Positions 25,759 through 33,943 of a DNA stretch of 34,377 nt are shown here, one piece after another. Numbering within the stretch: position 1 is the stretch's first letter; the number at the start of each line of letters is the position of its first letter. The stretch covers positions 1-34,377 of the forward strand of contig JARGFW010000031.1 of the NCBI GenBank assembly GCA_029211085.1, in the 5' to 3' direction. The DNA comes from Deferrisomatales bacterium (lineage in GTDB: Bacteria > Desulfobacterota > Deferrisomatia > Deferrisomatales > JARGFW01). The notes under the pieces were generated by a model, which saw nothing but the letters and a program-made list of their open reading frames with translations, was not told the DNA's origin and searched no databases. A program made the position numbers and the translations under genes.

Positions 25759-26220
25759 TCAGTTGATGATCTTCCACTGACCGTCGGGTTGGCGACACGC
25801 CGTCCCGTAGGCTTTCTCGGTCTGGCCTCCTATCGCAACCTCGGTCTGGTACTCCCGGCAGTACTGGCCCGACGGCGCCTGGTAGGTCTTGATCGGCGTG
25901 ACGGCGACCTGGGTTCCCTTGTCCGGGTTCTCCCAGGTGGAAGTCTGCCCGGTCTTGTTTTTCTCCAGAACGTGGGCAGCCCTCAATTCGTCGGCCTCGT
26001 CGAGGCTCCGGCCGATGTCCTGGCCCACGAGCGCGCCGAGCAAGGTGCCGATGATCACCCCCGCGGTCCTGCCGTGCCCCCCGCCAACGTGGGACCCCAG
26101 CACCCCGCCCAGGGCGCCGCCGAGGAGGGTTCCCGCGGTCTCCTTTCTGCCCCCTGCGCAGGCGGCGAGCGCGAGCATGAGAACACCGAGAAGACCCTTT
26201 ACCCACCATTTGGATTGCAT
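25759..26220 (-). CDS. Glycine-zipper surface-antigen lipoprotein (RT0821/Lpp0805-like)
   Basis: The 153-residue protein has a signal peptide with lipobox LAAC (Cys 21), a Gly-zipper segment (about 29-66, many Gly at 3-4 residue spacing: [19 protein letters not shown]) and a C-terminal conserved domain with [14 protein letters not shown] and [13 protein letters not shown]. This is the 17-kDa surface antigen/glycine zipper 2TM architecture, an outer-membrane lipoprotein. GAGGGAGA precedes the ATG at 26220. The C-terminal domain recurs in the next gene (26465-27256) with CREF and GTACRQEDGNWQI, so the two are probable paralogues. Confidence 0.88.
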   Translation of the reverse strand: MQSKWWVKGLLGVLMLALAACAGGRKETAGTLLGGALGGVLGSHVGGGHGRTAGVIIGTLLGALVGQDIGRSLDEADELRAAHVLEKNKTGQTSTWENPDKGTQVAVTPIKTYQAPSGQYCREYQTEVAIGGQTEKAYGTACRQPDGQWKIIN

Positions 26221-26464
26221 GTCTGTCTCCCTCTTGGCCCTCTTGCGTTCGCGGGAAAAACACCACCACTCTTCCTTCGTCTGCCTTTCCCCGTGGGGCA
26301 GTCGTCCTCAAACCCTCGACCGGCAACAAAGACTAGCCTGGAAGCTTCTCAACTCACCTATGGACATCGTCCCCTGGGGGAGCCACGCTACAGCTAGATA
26401 CCGCGAGTTGTCGGTAGAACATCCCTCCGGCACGAATGCCGTTTCGAGACCCGAGAAAGACTGC
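26221..26464. other. 244-nt intergenic region between paralogous surface-protein genes
   Basis: Apart from the GAGGGAGA ribosome-binding site for the 26220 gene, it contains a small CGGCA-CGAA-TGCCG stem-loop near 26431-26444. No promoter stands out and no coding frame is credible. Confidence 0.4.
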
Positions 26465-27256
26465 TCACCGGTCGTCCGAACCCCGGCCCCGACCCCGGTG
26501 CTCGTCGCGCCCGCGTCGGTCGTCGCCACGGCCACGCTCATCGCCCCCCCGGTGGCCGCCACCGTCCTCGTAGTGGTTGCGAACCCGGTGGTTGTCCCCG
26601 CCCCTACGGTCGTCCCGTCCCCGATGCTCCCGAGAGTCGCGCCAGGGATAGTGGTCGTAGACCCGGGGCCCCACGAAAATGTGTTCATGGATCGTGAACG
26701 GGTAGCGGTGGCGGAACTCACCGCCGTCCAGAAAGTAGCGCCCCGAGTGGCGGTGGCCGCTGCGGTGCACGAAGGAGAAGCTCAGGAAGATACGCGCAGG
26801 CCCGTAGAACCCGTCGGGATAGGAGTAGTACTGCGCCGGCGGCGGGTAGGCACGGGCCTCCCGGGGCGCAGCAGGCGAAGTAACCGGAGGAGCCTGGAGG
26901 TCGTCGGCGACAATCTGCCAATTCCCGTCTTCCTGGCGGCACGCGGTGCCGTACCCCTGCTCCTCCCGTCCTCCGATGGTGATGGTGGTGACAAACTCCC
27001 GGCAAGGCTGGCCCTGGGCGCCATCGAAGGTCCGTAACGGCACCACGCCCCCCGCCCGTCCGGTGTCGGGGTTGACCCAGTCCGAGGACTCATTGGTGGG
27101 GTTGTATTCCAACGCGTGCTGCAAGGTGTCGGTCATCGCCTCCTGCTCTCGTCCGTCGAGCAGTCCCCCGTCCTGGGCCAGGACAGCCCGGGGTCCGGCC
27201 GGACCCAAAATCCCCAATATCCCGGAGAGAAGCACCATCCTCATCGCATGGCCCAT
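26465..27256 (-). CDS. Secreted surface-antigen-domain protein with His/Arg/Gly/Asp-rich tail
   Basis: The 263-residue protein has a signal peptide ending near residue 28 (AVLA|QDG). A surface-antigen-type domain follows (SSDWVNPDTGRAGGVVPLRTF, CREF, GTACRQEDGNWQIVADD), then a Pro/Tyr stretch, a His/Phe-rich part (FVHRSGHRHSGRYF) and a roughly 70-residue tail made almost wholly of Arg, Gly, Asp and His (RGRDDRRGGD). The start at 27256 follows an excellent GGGAGG (27263-27268, 6-nt spacer); the frame opens earlier at 27283. The low-complexity tail suggests metal or mineral binding, or nucleic-acid/polyanion contact, but this is inference. Confidence 0.75.
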   Translation of the reverse strand: MGHAMRMVLLSGILGILGPAGPRAVLAQDGGLLDGREQEAMTDTLQHALEYNPTNESSDWVNPDTGRAGGVVPLRTFDGAQGQPCREFVTTITIGGREEQGYGTACRQEDGNWQIVADDLQAPPVTSPAAPREARAYPPPAQYYSYPDGFYGPARIFLSFSFVHRSGHRHSGRYFLDGGEFRHRYPFTIHEHIFVGPRVYDHYPWRDSREHRGRDDRRGGDNHRVRNHYEDGGGHRGGDERGRGDDRRGRDEHRGRGRGSDDR

Positions 27257-27652
27257 GGGCTGCCTCCCTGGAAGGGCGTTCATTAAGTAGCCTTTCTGCT
27301 CCCAGCCACCCGGGCCGGTCGCTCACAGCCGCCTGTCGATTCCGACCTGGTGCCGTTCCGCCACCACTGGTAACACACCGCGGTGCGCGCCGCGAAGGCA
27401 AGATGAGAATGTCGTCTCGCGGCACAGGGACCGGGAGACCCAATGGGTATGGTGGGGCACAGGTATGAGATGCTGCAAGGGCCGGCCGGGTCACACCTTC
27501 CCCGGCCCTCCACGGCGGACGACCCCCTGGTGGGCGCCGCCTTGTTCCCCTTCACCACCCCGTTCGAGGATGTGGAGGCGTTCGCCGCGTTCGAGATCGT
27601 CCAGGACCTGTGGCCCGGCCGCCGGGGGGTGGGCGAAGACACGGCAGGCAGG
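27257..27652. other. 396-nt intergenic region with an 8-bp inverted repeat
   Basis: A plus-strand frame from 27443 is open and its first residues look protein-like, but it runs antisense through the whole ABM gene, so I do not call it. AGGGCCGG (27478-27485) pairs with CCGGCCCT (27502-27509) around a 16-nt loop. No promoter was recognised. Confidence 0.4.
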
Positions 27653-27946
27653 TCAGATGCTCAGCAGTTCCTCCATCACGGTGACCTGGGGCTTGCCCGC
27701 CAGAAAATCCGGCAGCCGGGCGAAGAACGACTGCAGGTACGGCGCCGAGGAGTGGGCATCCAGGGCCGCCTGGTCCCGGTAGCGTTCCATGACCACCAGG
27801 GTGTGCGGCTCGCCTGCGGCCCGGTTCACGGTGTAGAGTAGCGCCCCGGGCTCCTGGGCGACGCTCGCAGTCAGTTCCTCGAGGGCGGCGAGACACGCGG
27901 CCACCCGGTCTTCCTTGACGGGGATTCTGGCGATCACGGAAACCAT
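27653..27946 (-). CDS. ABM-family putative monooxygenase
   Basis: The 97-residue protein is an antibiotic-biosynthesis-monooxygenase (ABM/YgiN-like) ferredoxin-like dimeric barrel. It has VIARIPVKEDRVAACLAALEELTASVAQEPGALLY at the N-terminus and the TLVVMERYRDQAALDAH segment typical of the family. ABM members include small quinone/quinol oxidases and oxygenases; the substrate here is unknown. The ATG at 27946 is fixed by AAGGAG (27952-27957, 5-nt spacer). A 7-bp hairpin with a 4-nt loop (27967-27984) lies in the leader just above the ribosome-binding site. The gene diverges from the ferredoxin-domain gene at 28185. Confidence 0.87.
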   Translation of the reverse strand: MVSVIARIPVKEDRVAACLAALEELTASVAQEPGALLYTVNRAAGEPHTLVVMERYRDQAALDAHSSAPYLQSFFARLPDFLAGKPQVTVMEELLSI

Positions 27947-27966
27947 GGGTTCTCCTTCGGGTCTGG

Positions 27967-27984
27967 GGTCCCCTTCCGGGGACC
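27967..27984 (-). promoter_or_regulatory. Hairpin in the leader of the ABM gene
   Basis: GGTCCCC / GGGGACC with a TTCC (plus-strand) loop forms a perfect 7-bp stem about 21 nt upstream of the start codon, 10 nt from the Shine-Dalgarno sequence. It could influence translation, but alternatives such as chance in GC-rich DNA remain. Confidence 0.35.
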
Positions 27985-28184
27985 GTGGACAACGGTTCCG
28001 GGCGCGGTCGACCCGTACCCGCGAGTATATCCCGGCGGGGGCACAGGGGGCAGCGAAGACCTGCGACCCGGGTACGACGGCCCGCAGCCGGCGAAGATTC
28101 CCGGGCCTGGTCCCGGGCACCCCGCAGAAACACCCCTCGTGCGGCTTTTGCGATATGGAACCCGTTACCCGTGAGGCGACGACC

Positions 28185-29288
28185 ATGGAAGGCACCGTGT
28201 ACGACCGGCTGATGACCCATTTTTCCACCCTCGGCATGGGCTACCCACCGCGGGACGTCTTTCTGGATATCCTCAGGGAAAACTTCTCCCCCGAGGAGGC
28301 GGAGGTCCTCCTGCTGCTCCCCACCCGGGTCGCCCCCCTGCAGACCGTGAGCGCCGCGGAGGCGGCCCGCAGCGGGGGGCTCGACGCCGCGTCGGTGGCC
28401 GAGATGCTCGACCGGGTGGCCGACCGGAACCTCATCTACCGGGGCAAGACCGCCGCCGGCGAGGTGGGGTACGGCCTTCTGCAGGTGGGGTTCGGCTTTC
28501 CCCAGACCTTCTTCTGGAAGGGGGAAGACACCCCGCACGCACGCAAGATGAACCAGTTGATCGGCAAGTACTTCAGCCGTGAGGTGACCCAGGACTCCTA
28601 CGGCAGTTCCGAGACCAAACCCTACCGCTACGTTCCCGTGGAGCAGACGATCCAGAAGGACAAACAGGCCGTCTACCCCCTCCACGCCATGGAAACGGTC
28701 ATCGCAGGCGCCACGTCCTTCGCCGTCGCCCACTGCCCCTGCCGGGTGTCCATGCGGCTGCGGGATCGGCCCTGCGAACACCCCGAGGAGGTGTGCCTGA
28801 AGTTCGACGAAATGGCCGAGTACGCCATCGAACGGGAGCTGGCGCGCCGCATCACCCGGGACGAGGCCCGGGAGATCATCCGGCTCAGCGCCCGCGAGGG
28901 GCTGGTCCACTTCGTGGACAACGCCGGGTCGGGGGTCAAACACAACTGCAACTGCTGCGGCTGCGCCTGTTGGAGCGTGGGGACCATCCGGCGGCGCAAG
29001 GTCCCCCGCGACACCCTGATGGCCACCTATTTTCTCCGCGAGACCGACCCGGACCGCTGCACCGGCTGCGGCGACTGCGTGGAGATCTGCCCGGTGCAGG
29101 CCGTCACCGCGGAGCACGGCCGGGTCGCCGTGGATCTGGAGTGGTGTATCGGCTGCGGCGTCTGCGCAACCCGCTGCGGGTTCGACGCCTGTGCGATGAT
29201 CCACCGGGAAGACCGGGGCGAGGTGCCCGGCGAGTTCGGGGCGTTGCACCGGGACATCCTGCGGGAGAAGGCGACCGAACCGGAGTAG
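28185..29288 (+). CDS. Cys-rich iron-sulfur protein with C-terminal 2x[4Fe-4S] ferredoxin domain
   Basis: The 367-residue protein has an N-terminal helical/winged-helix-like part (about 1-90), a middle domain with CPC (184, 186), Cys 197 and 204 and a dense CNCCGCAC cluster (255-262), and a C-terminal bacterial ferredoxin domain with two CxxCxxCxxxC sets (Cys 292/295/298/302 and 321/324/327/331). It is therefore probably an electron carrier or a regulatory/redox subunit. The middle motif I recognise only as a recurrent feature of anaerobe ferredoxin-like proteins, not a named family. ATG 28185 (GAGG at about 10 nt) is preferred to ATG 28155, which has no ribosome-binding site. It converges with an OYE-type reductase gene. 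Confidence 0.8.
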   Translation: MEGTVYDRLMTHFSTLGMGYPPRDVFLDILRENFSPEEAEVLLLLPTRVAPLQTVSAAEAARSGGLDAASVAEMLDRVADRNLIYRGKTAAGEVGYGLLQVGFGFPQTFFWKGEDTPHARKMNQLIGKYFSREVTQDSYGSSETKPYRYVPVEQTIQKDKQAVYPLHAMETVIAGATSFAVAHCPCRVSMRLRDRPCEHPEEVCLKFDEMAEYAIERELARRITRDEAREIIRLSAREGLVHFVDNAGSGVKHNCNCCGCACWSVGTIRRRKVPRDTLMATYFLRETDPDRCTGCGDCVEICPVQAVTAEHGRVAVDLEWCIGCGVCATRCGFDACAMIHREDRGEVPGEFGALHRDILREKATEPE

Positions 29289-29324
29289 AACGGGCCACCC
29301 TGCCGGAGGCGCGGGCGGCCCGGC

Positions 29325-30464
29325 TCAGGCGCCCCCGAACACAGGCTCGCCGGCGGGGTTGCCGTTCACCGCGCACCCCATCGGCAAGCCGCGGTGGATC
29401 GTTGCGAAACACTGCCGGCACTCGGTACACGGCACGATCTCCTCGGCCCGGCCGGAGAGCAGCTTGCCGGCGGTATCCGGGTCGGCGATCAGCTGCCGGC
29501 CGATCGCCACCAGATCGGCGGAACCCGACCCCAGCGCGCGCGCCGCCTGCGGCTCGCCCAGCTTGCCCACCGCGACCACGGGCAGCCCGCTGCCCCGTTT
29601 GATCGCGGCGGCGTGGGGGACCCCGGCCCCCGCCGGGCGGTCCTTGCCCAAGGCAGAACTCGCCGCCAGCAGGCGCTGCCCGTCCACCTCGCTCCCGACA
29701 AACAGGGTGGACAGAGAGACGTCGATGGCATCGACCCCGGCCCGGGCCATCTCCCGGGCGATGATCACTGCGTCCTCCAGGGTCTGTCCGCCGGCGACCT
29801 CCTCCACCCCGTTCATCCGAAACAGCAGGGGTGCGTCCGCACCCAACCGTGCCCGCAGGGCCTGGGCGATCTCCACGGCGAAGGTGGCCCGGCCCGCCGC
29901 GTCGCCCCCGTAACGGTCCTCGCGGGTATTCGTGAGCGGCGAGAGGAACTGGCCGATCAGGTAGAGATGGGCCCCGTGGATCTCCACCGCGTCGAACCCC
30001 GCCGCACGGGCCCGTACCCCCGCCGCCACGAAGTCCTCCACCAGTTGGGCGATCTGGCCCGGGTCCAGGACGAACGGGACCACGTCGGGGCGGAACCGGA
30101 ACCCGGACGGAGAGGCGCCCTGGAACTCGCCCCCCAAGGGCGTGCACCGGGCCCCCCCGTGGTTGATCTGCAAGGTGGCCGCGGCGCCTCGCGCCTGGAT
30201 GGTCTCCGCCAGACGGGCCATGCCGGCCTGCTGCGCATCGTCCCAGATGCCGAGACTTCGGGTCACCAGGCGGCCGTCGCCGCGCACCGCAGTGGCCTCG
30301 ACCACCACCATCCCCACATCCCGCGCGCGCCGTTCGTAGAACCCCAGGATGTCGTCGGTCACCTGGCCGTCGGCCGTGCCGAAGTTGGTGGTCACCGGGG
30401 GCAGCACCAGGCGGTTCCGCAGCCGCAGCCCGTTCAAGACCAAAGGATCGTGCATGTCTGCCAT
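29325..30464 (-). CDS. Old-yellow-enzyme-family NADH:flavin oxidoreductase with 4Fe-4S motif, no FAD/NAD domain
   Basis: The 379-residue protein is an FMN-binding TIM barrel of the OYE/2,4-dienoyl-CoA reductase group: LRNRLVLPPVTTNF (start), LQINHGG, GFDAVEIHGAHLYLIGQFLSPLTNTREDRYGG, and ADLVAIGRQLIADPD. A CxxCxxC-x11-C set (Cys 346, 349, 352, 364) at the C-terminus is the 4Fe-4S ligand pattern of 2-enoate/dienoyl-CoA reductases. Those enzymes normally continue into a FAD/NAD(P)H domain, but this one ends 15 residues later, so electrons must come from another protein. The start at 30464 has GGAGGT about 8 nt upstream. The nearby ferredoxin-domain gene is a plausible donor, but that is inference. 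Confidence 0.88.
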   Translation of the reverse strand: MADMHDPLVLNGLRLRNRLVLPPVTTNFGTADGQVTDDILGFYERRARDVGMVVVEATAVRGDGRLVTRSLGIWDDAQQAGMARLAETIQARGAAATLQINHGGARCTPLGGEFQGASPSGFRFRPDVVPFVLDPGQIAQLVEDFVAAGVRARAAGFDAVEIHGAHLYLIGQFLSPLTNTREDRYGGDAAGRATFAVEIAQALRARLGADAPLLFRMNGVEEVAGGQTLEDAVIIAREMARAGVDAIDVSLSTLFVGSEVDGQRLLAASSALGKDRPAGAGVPHAAAIKRGSGLPVVAVGKLGEPQAARALGSGSADLVAIGRQLIADPDTAGKLLSGRAEEIVPCTECRQCFATIHRGLPMGCAVNGNPAGEPVFGGA

Positions 30465-30973
30465 GGGTGCGTACCTCCGTTGCAGCGGGTGACGTTTCGC
30501 CCTGGTCGACAACCCTCGTCGGGCAGTTTCCCGAGCGTCCGGCCGGGGCACGAGATCCAGGGGGCGGCCCCGGCTCTTGGCAATCATTCGCGTTGCGTGC
30601 CAGCCCCCAGCCGAAGCCGCTGGGAGCCTATCGTCGGGGCCAGGCATTGTGCACGGGAGAGTCCAAGGACTCCAGCACCAAGAGGCCCAGGGACAAGGTG
30701 CGTAACGCCTGACCCATCGCCGGGGTCCTGAGAACTCTCAAGGTGTCCAAGCTTCAGGTGACAGCGTGCCTGTCCTCTTCGCCCATGGGCCGGTTAGGCC
30801 GCCGCGGAAGCCGCGCCGCAAGTGAACCCGTGGGAGCTCCTAACCCAGACGCGTGCGATCTGGGGGAGGGATCGATCTCCGGAAAGCTTGATCCGCCGCC
30901 GGGATTCCCCCACCATATCCGGATTCCGTTCGGTGCCACTCCGTGCATCCTTCGTCGCCTGCTGGAAGATCCC
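30465..30973. other. 509-nt divergent intergenic region between OYE-family gene and yejA
   Basis: It contains a perfect 6-bp inverted repeat GAGTCC-AA-GGACTC (30659-30672). No consensus sigma70 promoter stands out. A plus frame is open from 30743 into yejA but lacks a ribosome-binding site and homology, so it is not called. Confidence 0.4.
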
Positions 30974-32809
30974 ATGCTCCCCTACCCCCGCTTTCTCATT
31001 CTGGTCGTCGCCGTCCTTCTCGCCGCCGCCGGGCCTGCGCTGGCCATCCAGCCTGTGCACGCAGTCGCCATGCACGGTTCCCCGAAGTACGGGCCGCAGT
31101 TCCCCCACTTCGACTACGTCAACCCCGACGCCCCCAAGGGCGGCGAGGTGCGGTTGGCGGACCTGGGCGGGTTCGACTCGCTGAACGGGTTCATCGTCAA
31201 GGGGGAGAAGGCCGCAGGGCTGGGGCTGATCTACGACACACTGCTCACCTCCTCGTCCGACGAGGCGTTCACCGCCTACGGGCTGCTGGCCGAGAGCGTG
31301 GAGTTGCCCGAGGACCGCTCCTGGGTGGCGTTCACCCTGCGCGACGGGGCCCGCTGGCACGACGGGAAACCGGTCACCGTGGCCGACGTGATCTTCAGCT
31401 TCGAGGTCATGCGCGAGAAGGGCTCGCCGAGCTTCCGCTTCTACTACGGCAATGTGGACAAGGTGGAGGCCCGCGGCGAGCGTACCGTGCGGTTCTCCTT
31501 CAAACCCGGGCAGAACCGGGAACTGCCGCTCATCCTCGGCCAGTTCGCGATCTTGCCGAAGCACTACTGGGAGGGCCGGGACTTTGCGGCCACCACCCTG
31601 GAACCGCCCCTGGGTAGTGGCCCGTACCGGATCGCGGAGGTGGACCCGGGCCGCTCCATCACCTACCAGCGGGTGGCGGACTACTGGGGTCGCGATCTGC
31701 CGGTGAACGTGGGCCACTACAACTTCGGGCGCATCCGCTACGACTACTACCGGGACGGCACCGTGGCCCTGGAGGCGTTCAAGGCCGGGGCGTACGACTT
31801 CCGCCCCGAGAACTCGTCGAAGGACTGGGCCACCAGCTACGACGTGCCGGCCCTGGCGGAGGGGTTGCTGCGCCGCGAGGAACTGCCCCACCAGCGCTCG
31901 GCGGGCATGCAGGGGTTTGTGTTCAACACCCGGCGTGCCCTGTTCGGCGATCCCCTGGTACGCCGGGCCCTGGGCTACGCCTTCGACTTCGAGTGGTCCA
32001 ACAAGAACCTCTTCTACGGCCAGTACACCCGCACCAAGAGCTACTTCGACAACTCCGAACTGGCCAGCAGCGGCGTTCCCCAGGGGCGCGAGCTGGCGCT
32101 GTTGGAGCCGTACCGCGGGCAGGTGCCGGACGCGGTGTTCTCCACCCCCTACCAGCCCCCCGCCACGGACGGCTTGGGCCGCATCCGGGACAACCTCCGC
32201 GAAGCCGACCGGCTGCTCAAGGAGGCCGGCTGGACCATCACCGACGGGCGGCGGGTGGACGCCGCGGGGCGGCACCTGGCCTTCGAGATCCTGCTGGTGA
32301 GCCCGCTCTTCGAGCGCATCGCCCTGCCGTTTGCCAAGAACCTGGAGCGCCTGGGGGTGGAGGCCCGGGTGCGGGTGGTGGACAGCGCCCAGTTCCAGAG
32401 CCGCCTCGACTCCTTCGACTTCGACATGGTGGTGGGGGTGTGGGGGCAGTCCCAGTCCCCGGGCAACGAGCAGCGCGACTACTGGGGCTCAGCCGCCGCC
32501 GCGGAGGAGGGCAGCCGCAACTGGGCCGGGGTGCGCGACCCGGTGGTGGACGCGCTGATCGAGAAGCTGATCGCGGCCCCGGACCGGGAGGAGTTGGTGG
32601 CCGCCACCCGCGCCCTGGACCGGGTGCTGCTGTGGGGGCACTACCTGATCCCCCACTGGCACCTGGACTACGACCGCCTCGCCTACTGGGACAGGTTCGG
32701 CCGCCCCGAGATCACCCCCATGCAGGGCTACGACTTCAACGCCTGGTGGGTCGACCCCCGGCGGGCCGCGGCCCTGGGCGAGCGCAAGGGCGCCACCCGG
32801 CGCCGCTGA
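30974..32809 (+). CDS. yejA: Peptide ABC transporter, periplasmic substrate-binding protein (YejA-like)
   Basis: The 611-residue protein has a signal peptide (about 1-24, PALA|IQP) and the solute-binding-protein family 5 fold, with AMHGSPKYG near the mature start and PDAPKGGEVRLA following, both typical of YejA. The body contains LRDGARWHDGKPVTVADVIFSF, the family-5 signature, and ends with GYDFNAWWVD. YejA delivers peptides to the YejBEF permease/ATPase, which imports peptides including microcin C in E. coli. ATG 30974 has GGAAG about 6 nt upstream; the frame opens earlier at 30743, but the signal peptide begins here. It is followed 18 nt later by yejB. Confidence 0.95.
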   Translation: MLPYPRFLILVVAVLLAAAGPALAIQPVHAVAMHGSPKYGPQFPHFDYVNPDAPKGGEVRLADLGGFDSLNGFIVKGEKAAGLGLIYDTLLTSSSDEAFTAYGLLAESVELPEDRSWVAFTLRDGARWHDGKPVTVADVIFSFEVMREKGSPSFRFYYGNVDKVEARGERTVRFSFKPGQNRELPLILGQFAILPKHYWEGRDFAATTLEPPLGSGPYRIAEVDPGRSITYQRVADYWGRDLPVNVGHYNFGRIRYDYYRDGTVALEAFKAGAYDFRPENSSKDWATSYDVPALAEGLLRREELPHQRSAGMQGFVFNTRRALFGDPLVRRALGYAFDFEWSNKNLFYGQYTRTKSYFDNSELASSGVPQGRELALLEPYRGQVPDAVFSTPYQPPATDGLGRIRDNLREADRLLKEAGWTITDGRRVDAAGRHLAFEILLVSPLFERIALPFAKNLERLGVEARVRVVDSAQFQSRLDSFDFDMVVGVWGQSQSPGNEQRDYWGSAAAAEEGSRNWAGVRDPVVDALIEKLIAAPDREELVAATRALDRVLLWGHYLIPHWHLDYDRLAYWDRFGRPEITPMQGYDFNAWWVDPRRAAALGERKGATRRR

Positions 32810-32827
32810 CCGCCCTCCCCCGCTGCC

Positions 32828-33940
32828 ATGGCCGCCTACATCCTCCGTCGCCTGCTGCTGGTGATCCCCACATTGCTGGGGATCCTGGCGGTGAACTTCG
32901 CCGTGATCCAGGCCGCCCCCGGCGGCCCGGTGGAGCAGATGATCGCCCAGATCAAGGGCACTGCGGTGGACGCCACGGCCCGGGTCAGCGGCGGGGGGGG
33001 GCAGTCCGAGGTCGGCGGTTCCGGCCCGATGCGTGGCGATCCGGGTGCGGCGACGAGCCGCTACCGCGGTTCCCGGGGCCTGCCCCCGGAGCTGATCGCC
33101 GAGATCGAGAAACAGTTCGGCTTCGACCAGCCGGCCCACGTGCGCTTCTGGCGCATGGTGAAGAGCTACCTGGTGTTCGACTTCGGGGAGAGCTTCTTCC
33201 GCAACCGCAGCGTGGTGGACCTGGTGCTGGACAAGATGCCGGTGTCCATCTCCCTGGGCCTGTGGACCACCCTGCTGGTGTACCTGATCTCGATCCCCCT
33301 GGGCGTCGCCAAGGCGGTGCGCGACGGCTCCCGCTTCGACCTCTGGTCGAGCACGGTGGTGGTGCTGGGCAACGCCATCCCCGGGTTCCTGTTCGCCATC
33401 CTGCTGATCGTGGTGTTCGCCGGGGGACGGTACCTGGATTGGTTCCCCCTGCGGGGCCTGGTCTCGGACCACTGGTCCGAGCTCGCCTGGCCGGCGCGCA
33501 TCGCCGACTACTTCTGGCACATCGCCCTACCGGTGCTGTCGATGGTCATCGGGGGGTTCGCCGGCCTCACCATGCTCACCAAGAACTCCTTTCTGGAGGA
33601 GATCCACAAGCAGTACGTGACCACCGCCCGGGCCAAGGGCCTGAGTGAACGCCGGGTGCTCTACGGCCACGTCTTCCGCAACGCCATGCTCATCGTCATC
33701 GCCGGTTTCCCCGGCGCGTTCATCGGCGCCCTGTTCACCGGGTCCCTGCTCACCGAGGTGATCTTCTCCCTGGACGGCCTGGGGCTGCTGGGCTTCCAGG
33801 CGGCGATCAACCGCGACTACCCGGTGATGTTCGGCACCCTGTACTTCTTCACCCTGCTGGGCCTGGTGATGAACCTGCTGGGCGACCTCACCTACCACGC
33901 AGTCGATCCACGCATCGACTTCGAGAGCCGGGGGGGCTAG
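32828..33940 (+). CDS. yejB: Peptide ABC transporter permease YejB
   Basis: The 370-residue protein is a complete YejB/DppB-type permease. TM1 (about 9-29, [21 protein letters not shown]) is followed by PGGPVEQ, a Gly-rich exterior loop (about 42-80) that E. coli YejB also has, and five more TM segments. The EAA-loop-like sequence [17 protein letters not shown] contacts the ATPase. The C-terminus ends DPRIDFES, as in E. coli YejB. A run of nine G at 32993-33001 lies in the Gly-rich loop. It is between yejA and yejE in the expected order. Confidence 0.96.
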   Translation: MAAYILRRLLLVIPTLLGILAVNFAVIQAAPGGPVEQMIAQIKGTAVDATARVSGGGGQSEVGGSGPMRGDPGAATSRYRGSRGLPPELIAEIEKQFGFDQPAHVRFWRMVKSYLVFDFGESFFRNRSVVDLVLDKMPVSISLGLWTTLLVYLISIPLGVAKAVRDGSRFDLWSSTVVVLGNAIPGFLFAILLIVVFAGGRYLDWFPLRGLVSDHWSELAWPARIADYFWHIALPVLSMVIGGFAGLTMLTKNSFLEEIHKQYVTTARAKGLSERRVLYGHVFRNAMLIVIAGFPGAFIGALFTGSLLTEVIFSLDGLGLLGFQAAINRDYPVMFGTLYFFTLLGLVMNLLGDLTYHAVDPRIDFESRGG

Positions 33941-33943
33941 GCG

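Noticed and set aside
27552-29249. A 565-codon minus-strand frame through the ferredoxin-domain gene
   Set aside because: Antisense shadow; the plus-strand gene has two intact ferredoxin motifs.
30794-32275. A 493-codon minus-strand frame across yejA
   Set aside because: Antisense shadow; yejA is well supported by signal peptide and family signature.
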